The notes beneath the pieces were generated by a model. It was given only the letters and a program-made list of their open reading frames with translations. It searched no databases and was not told where the DNA came from. A stretch of 50,041 bases of DNA from Mesorhizobium sp. 1M-11 (GTDB lineage: Bacteria; Pseudomonadota; Alphaproteobacteria; Rhizobiales; Rhizobiaceae), in contig NZ_LJSD01000045.1 of assembly GCF_001303895.1 (NCBI RefSeq), forward strand, positions 1 through 50,041. The letters run 5' to 3'. Position numbers and translations under genes: made by a program. This document shows positions 34,487 through 42,833 of the stretch, piece after piece. The stretch's first letter is position 1; every line of letters begins with the position of its first letter.

Positions 34487-34510
34487 GGCGGTGGGCTCTC
34501 GCCCGCCGCC
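34487..34510 (+). other. Intercistronic hairpin between araF and araG
   Basis: GGCGGTGGGC (34487-34496), loop TCTC, GCCCGCCGCC (34501-34510): a 10-bp stem with one G-U pair in RNA. No T-run follows. It is the third hairpin in this window placed between a binding-protein gene and the next transporter gene. Confidence 0.65.
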
Positions 34511-34527
34511 GCCTTGGGGCGGAGCCG

Positions 34528-36039
34528 ATGTCGTTTCTCGAATTTTCCGAAATCTCCAAATCCTATCCGGGCGTCAAAGCGCTCTCGGGCGTGTCGTTCG
34601 GCGTCGAGAAGGGCGCAGTGCACGGCCTGATGGGAGAAAACGGCGCCGGCAAGTCGACGCTGATCCGCATTCTGTCCGGCGATCAGGCAGCGGATTCCGG
34701 CGAAGTCAGGATCGAAGGTCACGCCCAGCACTATCATTCCACGCGCGACGCCTTTCACTCAGGCGTCATCGTGATCCACCAGGAGCTGCAGCTTATCCCG
34801 GAGCTGACGATCGCCGAGAACCTGTATCTGGGGCGTTTCCCCAACAGTGGCGGTATCATCCAGTCCGGGCAGATGTTTGCCGATGTCGGCGACAAACTGA
34901 AGGCGGCGGGCATCGATATCGATCCCCGGCGCAAGATCAAGACACTTTCCATCGGCGAACGCCAGATGGTGGAAATCGCCAAAGCCGTGATGCTGGACGC
35001 GCGGGTGATCGCCCTGGACGAGCCGACATCCTCGCTTTCGTCCCGCGAGAGCGAGATCCTCTTTTCGCTGATCGATCGCCTGCGCGCCGAGGGCAAGGTC
35101 ATCCTCTACATCTCCCACCGCATGGATGAGGTTTTCCGCCTTTGCGACAGTCTGACGGTGCTGCGCGACGGCAAGCTGGCGGCCCACCACCCGCATCTGG
35201 CGGGTGTGACACGCGATCAGGTCGTCGCCGAAATGGTCGGGCGCGAGATCTCCAATGTCTGGGGCTGGAGAGGCCGACCGGTCGGCAAAGTACGCCTGAA
35301 AGTGGAAGGCGTCGCCGGCGAAAAATTGCAGCAGCCTGCAAATTTCGAAGCGCGTGCCGGTGAGGTTCTGGGTTTCTTCGGCTTGATCGGCGCGGGTCGA
35401 TCGGAGTTGATGCGGCTGGTATTCGGCGCCGATCCGCGCTGGGCCGGTGCGGTCCATGTCGACGACAAGCCCGTTCTGGCCTCCGATCCACATCACGCCA
35501 TACGCTCGGGCGTCGTGCTGTGTTCGGAGGACCGCAAGTATGACGGCATCATCCAGGGCCGTTCGGTCGAGGAAAACATCAACATCTCCTCACGGCGTCA
35601 CAATGCGCGGCTGGGGCTGCTCGACAGGAAGCGCGAAGCGGACACGGCGGAAACCTTCATCCGCAAGCTCAAGATCCGCACGCCCTCGCGCAGGCAGGAT
35701 GTCGTCAATCTGTCCGGCGGCAACCAGCAGAAGGTCATTCTGGCACGCTGGCTTTCCGAGCAGGGCATCGGCACGCTGATCGTCGACGAACCAACCCGCG
35801 GCATCGACGTCGGGGCAAAGTCCGAGATCTATGAAATCCTGTACCAGCTTGCCGAAGAAGGCATGGCGATCGTCGTCATCTCCAGCGAATTGCCCGAGGT
35901 CATGGGTATCTGCGACCGCATCCACGTCATGTGCGAAGGACGCATAAGAGCTGAATTGACGCGCGACCGTTTCAACGAACGCGAAATCCTGGCCGCCGCC
36001 TTGCCGGACAAGAGCGTGCCGGCGGCAATCGCATCCTGA
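34528..36039 (+). CDS. araG: Sugar ABC transporter ATPase with two domains, AraG-like
   Basis: A 503-aa CUT2 ATPase. Domain 1: Walker A GENGAGKST, signature LSIGERQMVEIAKA, Walker B VIALDEPTSSLS, switch YISHRMDEV. Domain 2: degenerate Walker A GLIGAGRSE, signature LSGGNQQKVILARW, Walker B TLIVDEPTRGIDVG. This is the normal AraG/RbsA plan, with the second Walker A altered as usual. The start ATG has GGCGGAG just upstream, inside the region after the hairpin. It is 11 bp from the permease gene. Confidence 0.93.
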   Translation: MSFLEFSEISKSYPGVKALSGVSFGVEKGAVHGLMGENGAGKSTLIRILSGDQAADSGEVRIEGHAQHYHSTRDAFHSGVIVIHQELQLIPELTIAENLYLGRFPNSGGIIQSGQMFADVGDKLKAAGIDIDPRRKIKTLSIGERQMVEIAKAVMLDARVIALDEPTSSLSSRESEILFSLIDRLRAEGKVILYISHRMDEVFRLCDSLTVLRDGKLAAHHPHLAGVTRDQVVAEMVGREISNVWGWRGRPVGKVRLKVEGVAGEKLQQPANFEARAGEVLGFFGLIGAGRSELMRLVFGADPRWAGAVHVDDKPVLASDPHHAIRSGVVLCSEDRKYDGIIQGRSVEENINISSRRHNARLGLLDRKREADTAETFIRKLKIRTPSRRQDVVNLSGGNQQKVILARWLSEQGIGTLIVDEPTRGIDVGAKSEIYEILYQLAEEGMAIVVISSELPEVMGICDRIHVMCEGRIRAELTRDRFNEREILAAALPDKSVPAAIAS

Positions 36040-36050
36040 GGAGCTTGTTC

Positions 36051-37001
36051 ATGCAAACGTCGCTCAAGAAGATCCTCCTCGGCGAACAGGGCCTTGTGGT
36101 CATCTTCGTGCTTGCATTCGTGCTGGTTTCACTGCTCGTTCCGAACTTCCTGACCGAGCGCAACATGCTGGGGCTGCTGCAATCGGTGGTTACGGTCGGT
36201 ATCGTTGCCTGCACCATGATGTTCTGTCTTGCGGCACGGGATTTCGACTTGTCGGTCGGCTCCAACGTGGCATTCGCCGGCATGGTCGCGGTCATGGCCT
36301 CGAATGCGACGGGGTCCATCCTGCTGGGACTTCTGGCCGCCCTGGCCTGTGGCGCATTCGTCGGCGCCATCAACGGCGTGGTCATCGCCAAGTTCCGCAT
36401 CAACGCGCTGATCACCACGCTGGCGACCATGCAGATCGTGCGCGGCCTGGCACTTATCGCATCCGACGGGCGTGCGGTCGGCATCAACGATCCCAATTTC
36501 TATCAGCTGGCCCTGTCGAAACTTCTGGGCGTGCCGACACCGATCTGGGTATTGATCTTGTTGTTCGTCGCGTTTGGGTTCGTGCTCAATCGTACCGTTT
36601 TCGGAAAGAATACGCTGGCCGTGGGCGGCAATCCCGAAGCGTCACGGCTTGCCGGCGTCAATGTCGACATGACGCGTATCTGGATCTTCACCCTCCAGGG
36701 ACTCACCTGCGCGGTGGCCGGCATATTGCTGGCTTCCCGCATCACGTCGGGTCAGCCCAATGCGGCGGTCGGATTGGAACTTTCGGTGATCTCGGCATGC
36801 GTTCTGGGTGGCGTCTCACTGGCCGGTGGCCGCGCTACGATGTCGGGTGTGATCGTCGGCGTGCTCATCATGGGCATCGCTGAAAACGTCATGAACCTGC
36901 TCAACATTCCGGCCTTCTATCAATACATCGTCCGTGGCGTGATCCTGCTGATCGCCGTACTGCTCGACAATCTGCGGTCGACCACGCTCGGCCGTCGGTA
37001 G
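36051..37001 (+). CDS. araH: Sugar ABC transporter permease, AraH-like
   Basis: A 316-aa CUT2 permease. The family motif is AARDFDLSVGSNVAFAGMVA, with GGVSLAGGRATMSGVIVGVLI near the end. Around ten hydrophobic segments are seen. The ATG at 36051 with GAGGAG seven bases upstream is preferred to the TTG at 36045. It completes the AraFGH-like importer, and an SDR gene follows after 91 bp. Confidence 0.92.
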   Translation: MQTSLKKILLGEQGLVVIFVLAFVLVSLLVPNFLTERNMLGLLQSVVTVGIVACTMMFCLAARDFDLSVGSNVAFAGMVAVMASNATGSILLGLLAALACGAFVGAINGVVIAKFRINALITTLATMQIVRGLALIASDGRAVGINDPNFYQLALSKLLGVPTPIWVLILLFVAFGFVLNRTVFGKNTLAVGGNPEASRLAGVNVDMTRIWIFTLQGLTCAVAGILLASRITSGQPNAAVGLELSVISACVLGGVSLAGGRATMSGVIVGVLIMGIAENVMNLLNIPAFYQYIVRGVILLIAVLLDNLRSTTLGRR

Positions 37002-37092
37002 ACCATGACCATGGAGACGGTTGTCCGGAAAGCAAGTGAACCTGAATTGCGCACGGCCAGTCCGCTTTCACGATCAAAGGTGGGTGAACAGA

Positions 37093-37872
37093 ATGGGTGA
37101 GCGGCTCGCAGGCAAACGCATTTTCATCACCGGGGCAGCGCAGGGCATAGGCGAGGCGATCACCAGGGCATGCCTCGAGGAGGGTGCGGGGGTCTTCCTC
37201 ATCGACCGCGACGGCGATCTGCTGGCCCATACCGTCGGAACCCTTGAGGCACCGCAAGGTGCACTCGGCTCTGCTGCCGTCGATATTACCGATGCCCGCG
37301 CGATCGAAGCCGCCGTGGCTGAAGCTGCCAGGACCATCGGTCCCGTCAACGCGCTCATCAACAACGCAGGCGTCAACGTCTTTCATGCGCCGCTCGAAAC
37401 CAGTGACGACGAGTGGGAACGCTGTTTCGACATCAACCTCAAAGGGGCATGGAACTGCTGTCGGGCAATCTTGCCTGGCATGATCGCCAACGGCGGAGGT
37501 GCCATTCTCAACATAGCCTCCACCCACGCGTTCACCATCATCCCGCACACTTTCCCTTATCCCCTCGCCAAGCACGCGCTGCTCGGTATGACCAAGGCGC
37601 TGGCACTCGAATACGCGGCCCAGTCCGTGCGCGTAAATGCGCTGGCGCCAGGTTACGTCGAGACACAAAAGGCGGTGGAGTACTGGAATTCGTTTCCGGA
37701 TCCGGAAGCGGCCCAGGCAAAGACGCTCGCCATGCATCCCGGAGGACGCATTGCGACGTCGAGCGAAATCGCCAAAGCAGCCGTTTTCATGATTTCCGAC
37801 GAATGTCCGTTCATGAACGCTGCGTGCCTGGTCGTGGATGGCGGGCTCAGCATGCTGCAACATCCGGCTTGA
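37093..37872 (+). CDS. SDR family oxidoreductase, probable aldose 1-dehydrogenase
   Basis: A 259-aa classical short-chain dehydrogenase: TGAAQGIG cofactor loop, an Asp at the end of the second strand (FLIDRDG, favouring NAD), INNAGVN, catalytic Ser in NIASTHAF and Tyr/Lys in YPLAKH. The start ATG at 37093 begins MGERLAGKRIFITG; the in-frame TTG at 37021 adds a non-family extension. With AraFGH and DgoD nearby, oxidation of D-galactose or L-arabinose at C1 to the lactone is the likely reaction. It would supply the galactonate that DgoD uses once a lactonase opens the ring. Confidence 0.87.
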   Translation: MGERLAGKRIFITGAAQGIGEAITRACLEEGAGVFLIDRDGDLLAHTVGTLEAPQGALGSAAVDITDARAIEAAVAEAARTIGPVNALINNAGVNVFHAPLETSDDEWERCFDINLKGAWNCCRAILPGMIANGGGAILNIASTHAFTIIPHTFPYPLAKHALLGMTKALALEYAAQSVRVNALAPGYVETQKAVEYWNSFPDPEAAQAKTLAMHPGGRIATSSEIAKAAVFMISDECPFMNAACLVVDGGLSMLQHPA

Positions 37873-37952
37873 CGGCTCCGGTCCGCGAGTCGATCCGTTC
37901 GAGAAACGACTCCGACCACAGCCGGGAAGCCTGATGGGCGAGCGGTCAAGGC

Positions 37953-38672
37953 TCACATGACCAGCAGCGGGGCCTTTCCGGAAACACGACCATAAAGGTC
38001 GATCACGTCCTGATTGAACATGCGTACGCAACCGGCGGAGGCTGACTTGCCGATGGAACGCCATTGTGGCGACCCGTGAATTCGGTAGAGCGTGTCCTTG
38101 CCGTCCTTGAAAATGTACAGCGCCCTCGCACCCAACGGGTTTGACACGCCGGGCTGCATGCCTTGCCGCCATTTTTCCAGCTTTTGATCGCGGCGGATCA
38201 TGGCTGCCGGCGGCGTCCAGGTTGGCCATTTGCGCTTCCACTGTACGATCGCGCGACCTTTCCAGGCGTGCCCTTGCTTCCCGAGGCCCACGCCATAGCG
38301 CATGGCCTTGCCGTTCGGCTGCACCAGGTAGAGGAAGTTCTGCCGCGTATCGACAACGATGGACCCGGCGGGTTCCCCCGTCGGATCATCGACAAGCTGG
38401 CGCAGGAATTTCGGATCGACTTTGCTGACGTCGATGGCCGGCAGGCTATAGCCGCCGTCGTCGACGGCCGCATACCGCTCCGCGTCCTTGCTTTGATAGG
38501 CCACCGGCTCGACCGTCGCGGGTGCCGCGGCTGCCGCAACGGCTGGTGTCGGTGGAAAGACAGCCGTGTTTTTTGTGTTGGCCTGGATTGTCTGTGAGCA
38601 ACCGGCGGCGATCATGAGCGGCAGAACCGCAATGCCCGGCAAGCACCGCCGAAGCATCGAGAGGATAGTCAT
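37953..38672 (-). CDS. L,D-transpeptidase (YkuD domain) lipoprotein
   Basis: A 239-aa cell-envelope protein. A lipobox IAAGC25 suggests a lipoprotein. It is followed by an Ala/Pro-rich linker (about 35-58) and then the YkuD catalytic domain from about residue 103 (SIVVDTRQNFLYLVQ). The active site is HGSPQWRSIGKSASAGC with His199 and Cys215, then VRM. These enzymes form 3-3 peptidoglycan cross-links or attach proteins to peptidoglycan. The gene stands alone with no operon partner. A start seven codons later at MLRRCLPG is possible. Confidence 0.92.
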   Translation of the reverse strand: MTILSMLRRCLPGIAVLPLMIAAGCSQTIQANTKNTAVFPPTPAVAAAAAPATVEPVAYQSKDAERYAAVDDGGYSLPAIDVSKVDPKFLRQLVDDPTGEPAGSIVVDTRQNFLYLVQPNGKAMRYGVGLGKQGHAWKGRAIVQWKRKWPTWTPPAAMIRRDQKLEKWRQGMQPGVSNPLGARALYIFKDGKDTLYRIHGSPQWRSIGKSASAGCVRMFNQDVIDLYGRVSGKAPLLVM

Positions 38673-38869
38673 TTCTGGTTTGTTGCCTTTTTGGGTATGG
38701 AATGTGGGGCTGAAAGCCGCGTTTTCTTCTTCACCTCAACATGACCACGGTGTGGCCTGCGGGCGCCGCAAAGCAGATTGTTTTGCCATGTGGTGTGCCG
38801 GCAACATCTTCCTTTGCGGTACCCTGATCGCGGACCAGACGAGGCGGCAGGGACGGCGCGGGCGAGGGC

Positions 38870-39736
38870 TCAACCTGGCTGAGGTTTCTCCGTCAGGTCG
38901 CGGCGGAGAAATTCGTTCAGCCGCTCGACCGCCGGTGTCGCCGACATCGGATTGCGCATGATGCCGATCTCCAGATCGGGAAGCGGCGGCAGCCCCTCGT
39001 TTTCGCCGATGACGCGTAGCGACGGTGGAACGCTGAGCTGAGCCAGTCCGGCAACGGCCAGTCCGGCCTGTACGACCGCTATGAGGCCGAGCAGGCTGGC
39101 GCTGGAATAGGTGCAATGGAAGGCACGGTCGGCGTTGGCCAAAATCTGCAGCATGTTGATCCTGGCCGCGCAGCCGGGTTCGAACAGGGCGACCGGCAAG
39201 GGGTCTTTTTCCCAGGCGACGTGATTTGGGGAGGCAACCCATACGCAACGCTCCAGCCGCAGCACTTCCAATGCCTGGTCCGGCAGACGGGTGATGATCG
39301 CGAGATCCAGACGGCCTTCCTCCAGCGTCTTCACCAATGCGGTCGACTGCTCGCAGACAAGCTCCACCGTCACCAGCGGATGTGCGGCCGAGAAGCGCGA
39401 CAGCACCGGCGGCAGCAGATAGGCGGCATAGTCGTCCGGGACTCCAAGCCGGACGCTGCCGGCTTCCTCAGGGCGGGTGACGCTGGCCAAGGCTTCATCC
39501 GAGAGTTTCAGCAGCCGCCGGGCATAGACCAGGAACTCTTCGCCTGCGGCGTTCGGCGTCACCGCGCGCGGAGTGCGGATAAGGAGCTGCTTTCCGATCG
39601 TCTGCTCGAGCCGCTGCATCTGCATGCTGACAGCGGACTGGCTGCGCCCAACACGAGGGGCGGCGTTGGAAAAGCTCCCGCTATCGGCGATCGCGACGAA
39701 AGTCTTCAACAGATCGAGGTCAAGGGGCAGGGCCAT
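38870..39736 (-). CDS. LysR family transcriptional regulator
   Basis: A 288-aa regulator. The N-terminal winged helix has LDLLKTFVAIADSGSFSNAAPRVGRSQSAVSMQMQRLE, written here only to mark residues 6-43. The substrate-binding domain starts near SVRLGVPDDYA. The open frame runs to 40507 through the divergent transporter gene, but the ATG at 39736 (MALPLDLDLLKTF) is the true family start. It is divergent from the DMT transporter and probably controls it through the inverted repeat at 39753-39778. The gap to the L,D-transpeptidase gene (38673-38869) holds nothing I can recognise. Confidence 0.93.
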   Translation of the reverse strand: MALPLDLDLLKTFVAIADSGSFSNAAPRVGRSQSAVSMQMQRLEQTIGKQLLIRTPRAVTPNAAGEEFLVYARRLLKLSDEALASVTRPEEAGSVRLGVPDDYAAYLLPPVLSRFSAAHPLVTVELVCEQSTALVKTLEEGRLDLAIITRLPDQALEVLRLERCVWVASPNHVAWEKDPLPVALFEPGCAARINMLQILANADRAFHCTYSSASLLGLIAVVQAGLAVAGLAQLSVPPSLRVIGENEGLPPLPDLEIGIMRNPMSATPAVERLNEFLRRDLTEKPQPG

Positions 39737-39752
39737 AGTCTTATCAGCATAT

Positions 39753-39778
39753 CGAATAGCTTTCACCAAATCTATTCG
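39753..39778. promoter_or_regulatory. Inverted repeat, candidate LysR-type operator
   Basis: CGAATAG (39753-39759), 12-bp spacer, CTATTCG (39772-39778): perfect 7-bp arms in the divergent region between the LysR gene and the DMT transporter gene. The dyad position fits the recognition site of a LysR activator. Confidence 0.55.
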
Positions 39779-39838
39779 TTTGCATGAAAGAAAGGGCGGT
39801 GGCTTGGTGATCGTCCACACCGACACGGACCGACCCGA

Positions 39839-40744
39839 ATGAACGACACGCCGACCAGCCGATTTCCTGCCCTGAGCCTGGCGGTTGCGATGATGATCGC
39901 CGGCACAGTCGGTGCCTTCGTCACGGAAGCGGGGGTCGATCCCATCACCACCGTGTTCTGGCGCTGCTTTTTCGCCACCCTGTTTCTCGGCGCCTGGTGC
40001 CTGCTGCGCGGCTATCTGCCTGATCCTCGCCTTTCCAGAACGCGGCTGCTGCGCGCGGCACTCTGCGGCGTGTGCATGGTGTCGAGCTGGGTGGTCTTCT
40101 TCGCGGGCTTTGCCCGGACATCGATCGCGGTGATGACGATCATCTATCATATCCAGCCATTCTTCGTGGTCCTGATCGGTGTCGTGTTCCTCAAGGAACG
40201 GGTCAGCGCCGACCAGATCGTCTGGATGGTCCTGGCTTTTGTCGGTGTCGTGCTGGCGAGCGGTCTTGTCGCGTCGAACACGGTGATCACCGCGAGCTGG
40301 ACGATCGGCATTCTCATGGCGCTCGGCGGCGCGCTGCTTTATGCGATCGTGACGGTTCTCGCCAAAGGGCTCGGTGAACAGCGTCCGGAAGTGACGGTGT
40401 TGTGCCAGACCGTGGTGGGAGTGCTCATGCTGGCGCCGCTGGCGAACTTCTCGGAGAACATCGCAGCCGCATCCTGGGGCTGGTTGATCGGTATCGGCGT
40501 GCTGCACACGGGCATTGCCTATGTGATGATGTTCTCAGCCTATCCGCGGCTTTCCACTCCGGTCATCGGGGTGCTGACCTTCATCTATCCCGTGGTTGCC
40601 ATCCTGATCGACTGGGCGATCTACCACCATCCGATTGCGTTGCCGCAGGCGACCGGCATGATCATGATTGCGGCCGCGACGCTGGGTGTGCGTTTGGGAT
40701 GGCGTTTTCCTGGACGAGCGGCATCGATTTCTCCTGCCGAATAG
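39839..40744 (+). CDS. DMT family transporter (EamA domains)
   Basis: A 301-aa inner-membrane protein with about ten helices in two EamA repeats, each beginning with a segment such as AVAMMIAGTVGAFVTEAG or WTIGILMALGGALLYAIVT. The motif HIQPFFVVLIGVVFLKERVS ends the first repeat, and TFIYPVVAILIDWAIYHHPI ends the second. These exporters move amino acids or other metabolites; the substrate is unknown. The ATG at 39839 has no strong Shine-Dalgarno. It is divergent from a LysR gene. Confidence 0.9.
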   Translation: MNDTPTSRFPALSLAVAMMIAGTVGAFVTEAGVDPITTVFWRCFFATLFLGAWCLLRGYLPDPRLSRTRLLRAALCGVCMVSSWVVFFAGFARTSIAVMTIIYHIQPFFVVLIGVVFLKERVSADQIVWMVLAFVGVVLASGLVASNTVITASWTIGILMALGGALLYAIVTVLAKGLGEQRPEVTVLCQTVVGVLMLAPLANFSENIAAASWGWLIGIGVLHTGIAYVMMFSAYPRLSTPVIGVLTFIYPVVAILIDWAIYHHPIALPQATGMIMIAAATLGVRLGWRFPGRAASISPAE

Positions 40745-40825
40745 CGTGCCGCCGGCGGCAGTTGTCACACAGCCTTCAAGCCGGAAACCTACAGAGCTGC
40801 TGCATCATCCTTTCCTGGAGCAGCC

Positions 40826-41539
40826 GTGGCCTACGAACGAAACGACGCCTTTGCCAAGACCTTCACCGAGATCGGCAGGAGCGAGCCTCCGCACTATCTC
40901 AATCGTCGGTTCGACGCGGATGGCATATTCCTGCCGCAGCCGGGCAACACCATCGTCAGTCATGTTGTGGACGGATCGGCAACGCAGCAGGCATTGGTGC
41001 GGGTGCGGGAGGCGCTAAAGGCGCTGCCTTACGGCGATCGTTTCGCCTACACGCCGGTTTCCAGCCTGCATATGACAGTCTTCCAAGGTACGATCGAAGG
41101 ACGGCGCAAGCCTGCTTACTGGCCGCAGGAGCTTGCATCCGAGGCGCCGATCGATGAAACCACGACCTTCTTTCTGGAGCGCCTGAAGACATTCCCCAAG
41201 GCGTCGGAATTCCGCATGCGGCCTGTCGAGGTCACGCCGCTGGGCGTGGTGGTAACGGGCGCCACGCTCGCGGATGAACAGAGCATCCGTGCGCTGCGTG
41301 ATCGGCTTACCGTGCCTTTCGGCTACAGCCATCCCGATCACGACAGCTATACCTTCCACGTCACGCTTGCCTATCTGAAAGCGTGGCTGCCGGCAGATGC
41401 TGAAGCCGCTTACCTGCCGGCTTTGGCTGAGCTGACGCAGCGCCTTGTGACGGAAGTCGAGGTCCTTGAACTCGAGGTGCCGGCATTCTGCACTTTCAAC
41501 GACATGACCGAGTTCAAGCCACAGCACTACCTGGCCTGA
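40826..41539 (+). CDS. 2H phosphoesterase-superfamily protein (DUF1868 type)
   Basis: A 237-aa cytosolic protein with two H-x-T motifs, His82-Met-Thr84 in SSLHMTVFQ and His178-Val-Thr180 in YTFHVTLAY, the hallmark of 2H phosphoesterases (RNA ligase/cyclic phosphodiesterase fold). The N-terminal GIFLPQPGNTIVSHV is typical of the DUF1868 branch. The start is GTG at 40826 with GGAG five bases upstream. Its biological role is unknown; possible substrates are 2',3'-cyclic phosphates or ADP-ribose cyclic phosphate. It stands between a DMT transporter and a convergent metal hydrolase. Confidence 0.82.
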   Translation: MAYERNDAFAKTFTEIGRSEPPHYLNRRFDADGIFLPQPGNTIVSHVVDGSATQQALVRVREALKALPYGDRFAYTPVSSLHMTVFQGTIEGRRKPAYWPQELASEAPIDETTTFFLERLKTFPKASEFRMRPVEVTPLGVVVTGATLADEQSIRALRDRLTVPFGYSHPDHDSYTFHVTLAYLKAWLPADAEAAYLPALAELTQRLVTEVEVLELEVPAFCTFNDMTEFKPQHYLA

Positions 41540-41554
41540 GCCCGCAATCTCGAT

Positions 41555-42607
41555 TCAGTCCTCAAGCGTACCAAAACGTGCGTCGTCGCTGCGCTTGCTG
41601 CCCACCAGCTTGACGAGGTCGTCCCCCTTTCGCGTGATGCGATGGGAACGGCGGGTCAGGATATAGCCGTCCTGTGGTGCGAAGATCTCCTCACGGCCGC
41701 CGGGCTCGCCTGGCATATGGACGATGGTGGCAAGCCTTGCGCCTTTCTTGACCCAGTCGCCAGGCTTCACGTCATAAAGCACGGCGCCGGCCTTGGGGGC
41801 GGGCATCATGTCGATGTTCTCGAGTGGAGCGACGACACCCTCGAAGCGGCCGGGCTCTGCCACTGCGGTATCGGCAATGACGCCGCGCGCGACCAGCAAC
41901 CGGTAGAGACCAGCAGCATCGGCTTCAGCCGTTTTCCCATCGACATCTGCGGTGCCGCGATATTCGACGGTGGTGACGACAAGGTTGTCGAGCCTTTCCC
42001 TGCCGCCGGACAGATGTGGTTGCAGCGAGGCTTCCTCGAAAGCCGCGCCGCTTTCACCTTCCCACAGCAGCACCGCTTCCACTCCCATTGCGGCGGCACA
42101 ATCCTGCATGGCAGGCCACAGCACCGCAGGCACGTAGAGATAGGCAGTGCTCTCGTCGTCGCAATGCAGATCGAGCACGATGTCGTGGCCGACCGACAGC
42201 TTGAGCAACCGTGCCTTCAGACGCTGGTCGACCGTCGGCAGGCTGTCTTCATCCGGCAGCAGCGAGACATCCGGCTCATCGATCAGAGGAAAGTCGCGGT
42301 TGAAGTTGACACGGTTCGGCAGATGGAACCGGCCTTCCAGTTCGCCAAAGACATATTGCGCGCGACCGACCGGATTGGCCCACGGCACGACGGTGATCGA
42401 GCCTTTGATGCGCCCTTCGGCTTCGGCTTTGGCCAGCAGCGGCATCAGCGCGTCGATGGCAACCATGCCGGGCAGCTCGCCGGCATGCAGCGCCGCCTGC
42501 AGATAGGCGGTCGGCGCCTTGGCGTCGCTTCCCTTGAAACGATAGACCGGAAATTCATAGGCGACACCCTCGCTGTCGCCGGCTAGCCGCTCGATCGTCT
42601 TTTCCAT
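41555..42607 (-). CDS. Succinylglutamate desuccinylase/aspartoacylase family zinc hydrolase
   Basis: A 350-aa carboxypeptidase-fold deacylase. Zinc residues are seen in ALHAGELPG (His and Glu) and VLDLHCDDE (His); the catalytic Glu is likely that in TTVEYRG. Residues 265-340 (PKAGAVLYDVKPGDWVKKGARLATI) form a biotinyl/lipoyl-like beta-barrel tail common in this family. The start ATG at 42607 has GGAG six bases upstream; further upstream the frame runs through a RIME-like repeat and is not coding. It hydrolyses an N-acyl amino acid or related amide. The substrate is unassigned. Confidence 0.87.
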   Translation of the reverse strand: MEKTIERLAGDSEGVAYEFPVYRFKGSDAKAPTAYLQAALHAGELPGMVAIDALMPLLAKAEAEGRIKGSITVVPWANPVGRAQYVFGELEGRFHLPNRVNFNRDFPLIDEPDVSLLPDEDSLPTVDQRLKARLLKLSVGHDIVLDLHCDDESTAYLYVPAVLWPAMQDCAAAMGVEAVLLWEGESGAAFEEASLQPHLSGGRERLDNLVVTTVEYRGTADVDGKTAEADAAGLYRLLVARGVIADTAVAEPGRFEGVVAPLENIDMMPAPKAGAVLYDVKPGDWVKKGARLATIVHMPGEPGGREEIFAPQDGYILTRRSHRITRKGDDLVKLVGSKRSDDARFGTLED

Positions 42608-42619
42608 GGTCTTCTCCGT

Positions 42620-42724
42620 CTGGAGCAATTCCAGCAAAAGTGCGTAGCGGTTTTGCATCCGGAATTGCGTAAAAACAAAAAGTTAGAGCGTTTTCGCGTT
42701 TCGTGGAAAAACGGGAATGCTCTA
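42620..42724 (-). repeat. RIME-like mosaic repeat, copy 4
   Basis: Same orientation as copy 3: CTGGAGCAATTCCAGCAAAAG...GCGTAAAAACAAAAAGTTAG...GGGAATGCTCTA. It sits just upstream of the aspartoacylase-family gene. The following 109 bp up to the stop of the flavoprotein gene (42725-42833) show no further feature. Confidence 0.9.
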
Positions 42725-42833
42725 ATGATCACCGTTCTTGCCGCGCCTGCGGGCGCGTGTCGAGTGGTCCAGCACTCTGGAAGATGAGCGCAGCGGCGGC
42801 TGCGAGCACCGGGGACGGCCACGTCGCCAGAGA

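Noticed and set aside
39737..40507. N-terminal extension of the LysR gene to 545 residues
   Set aside because: It would run through the divergent DMT transporter; the LysR family starts at the ATG at 39736.
5612..42724. The four ~105-bp repeats as insertion sequences
   Set aside because: Too short, no transposase, no target duplication visible; they match the RIME-type mosaic plan.
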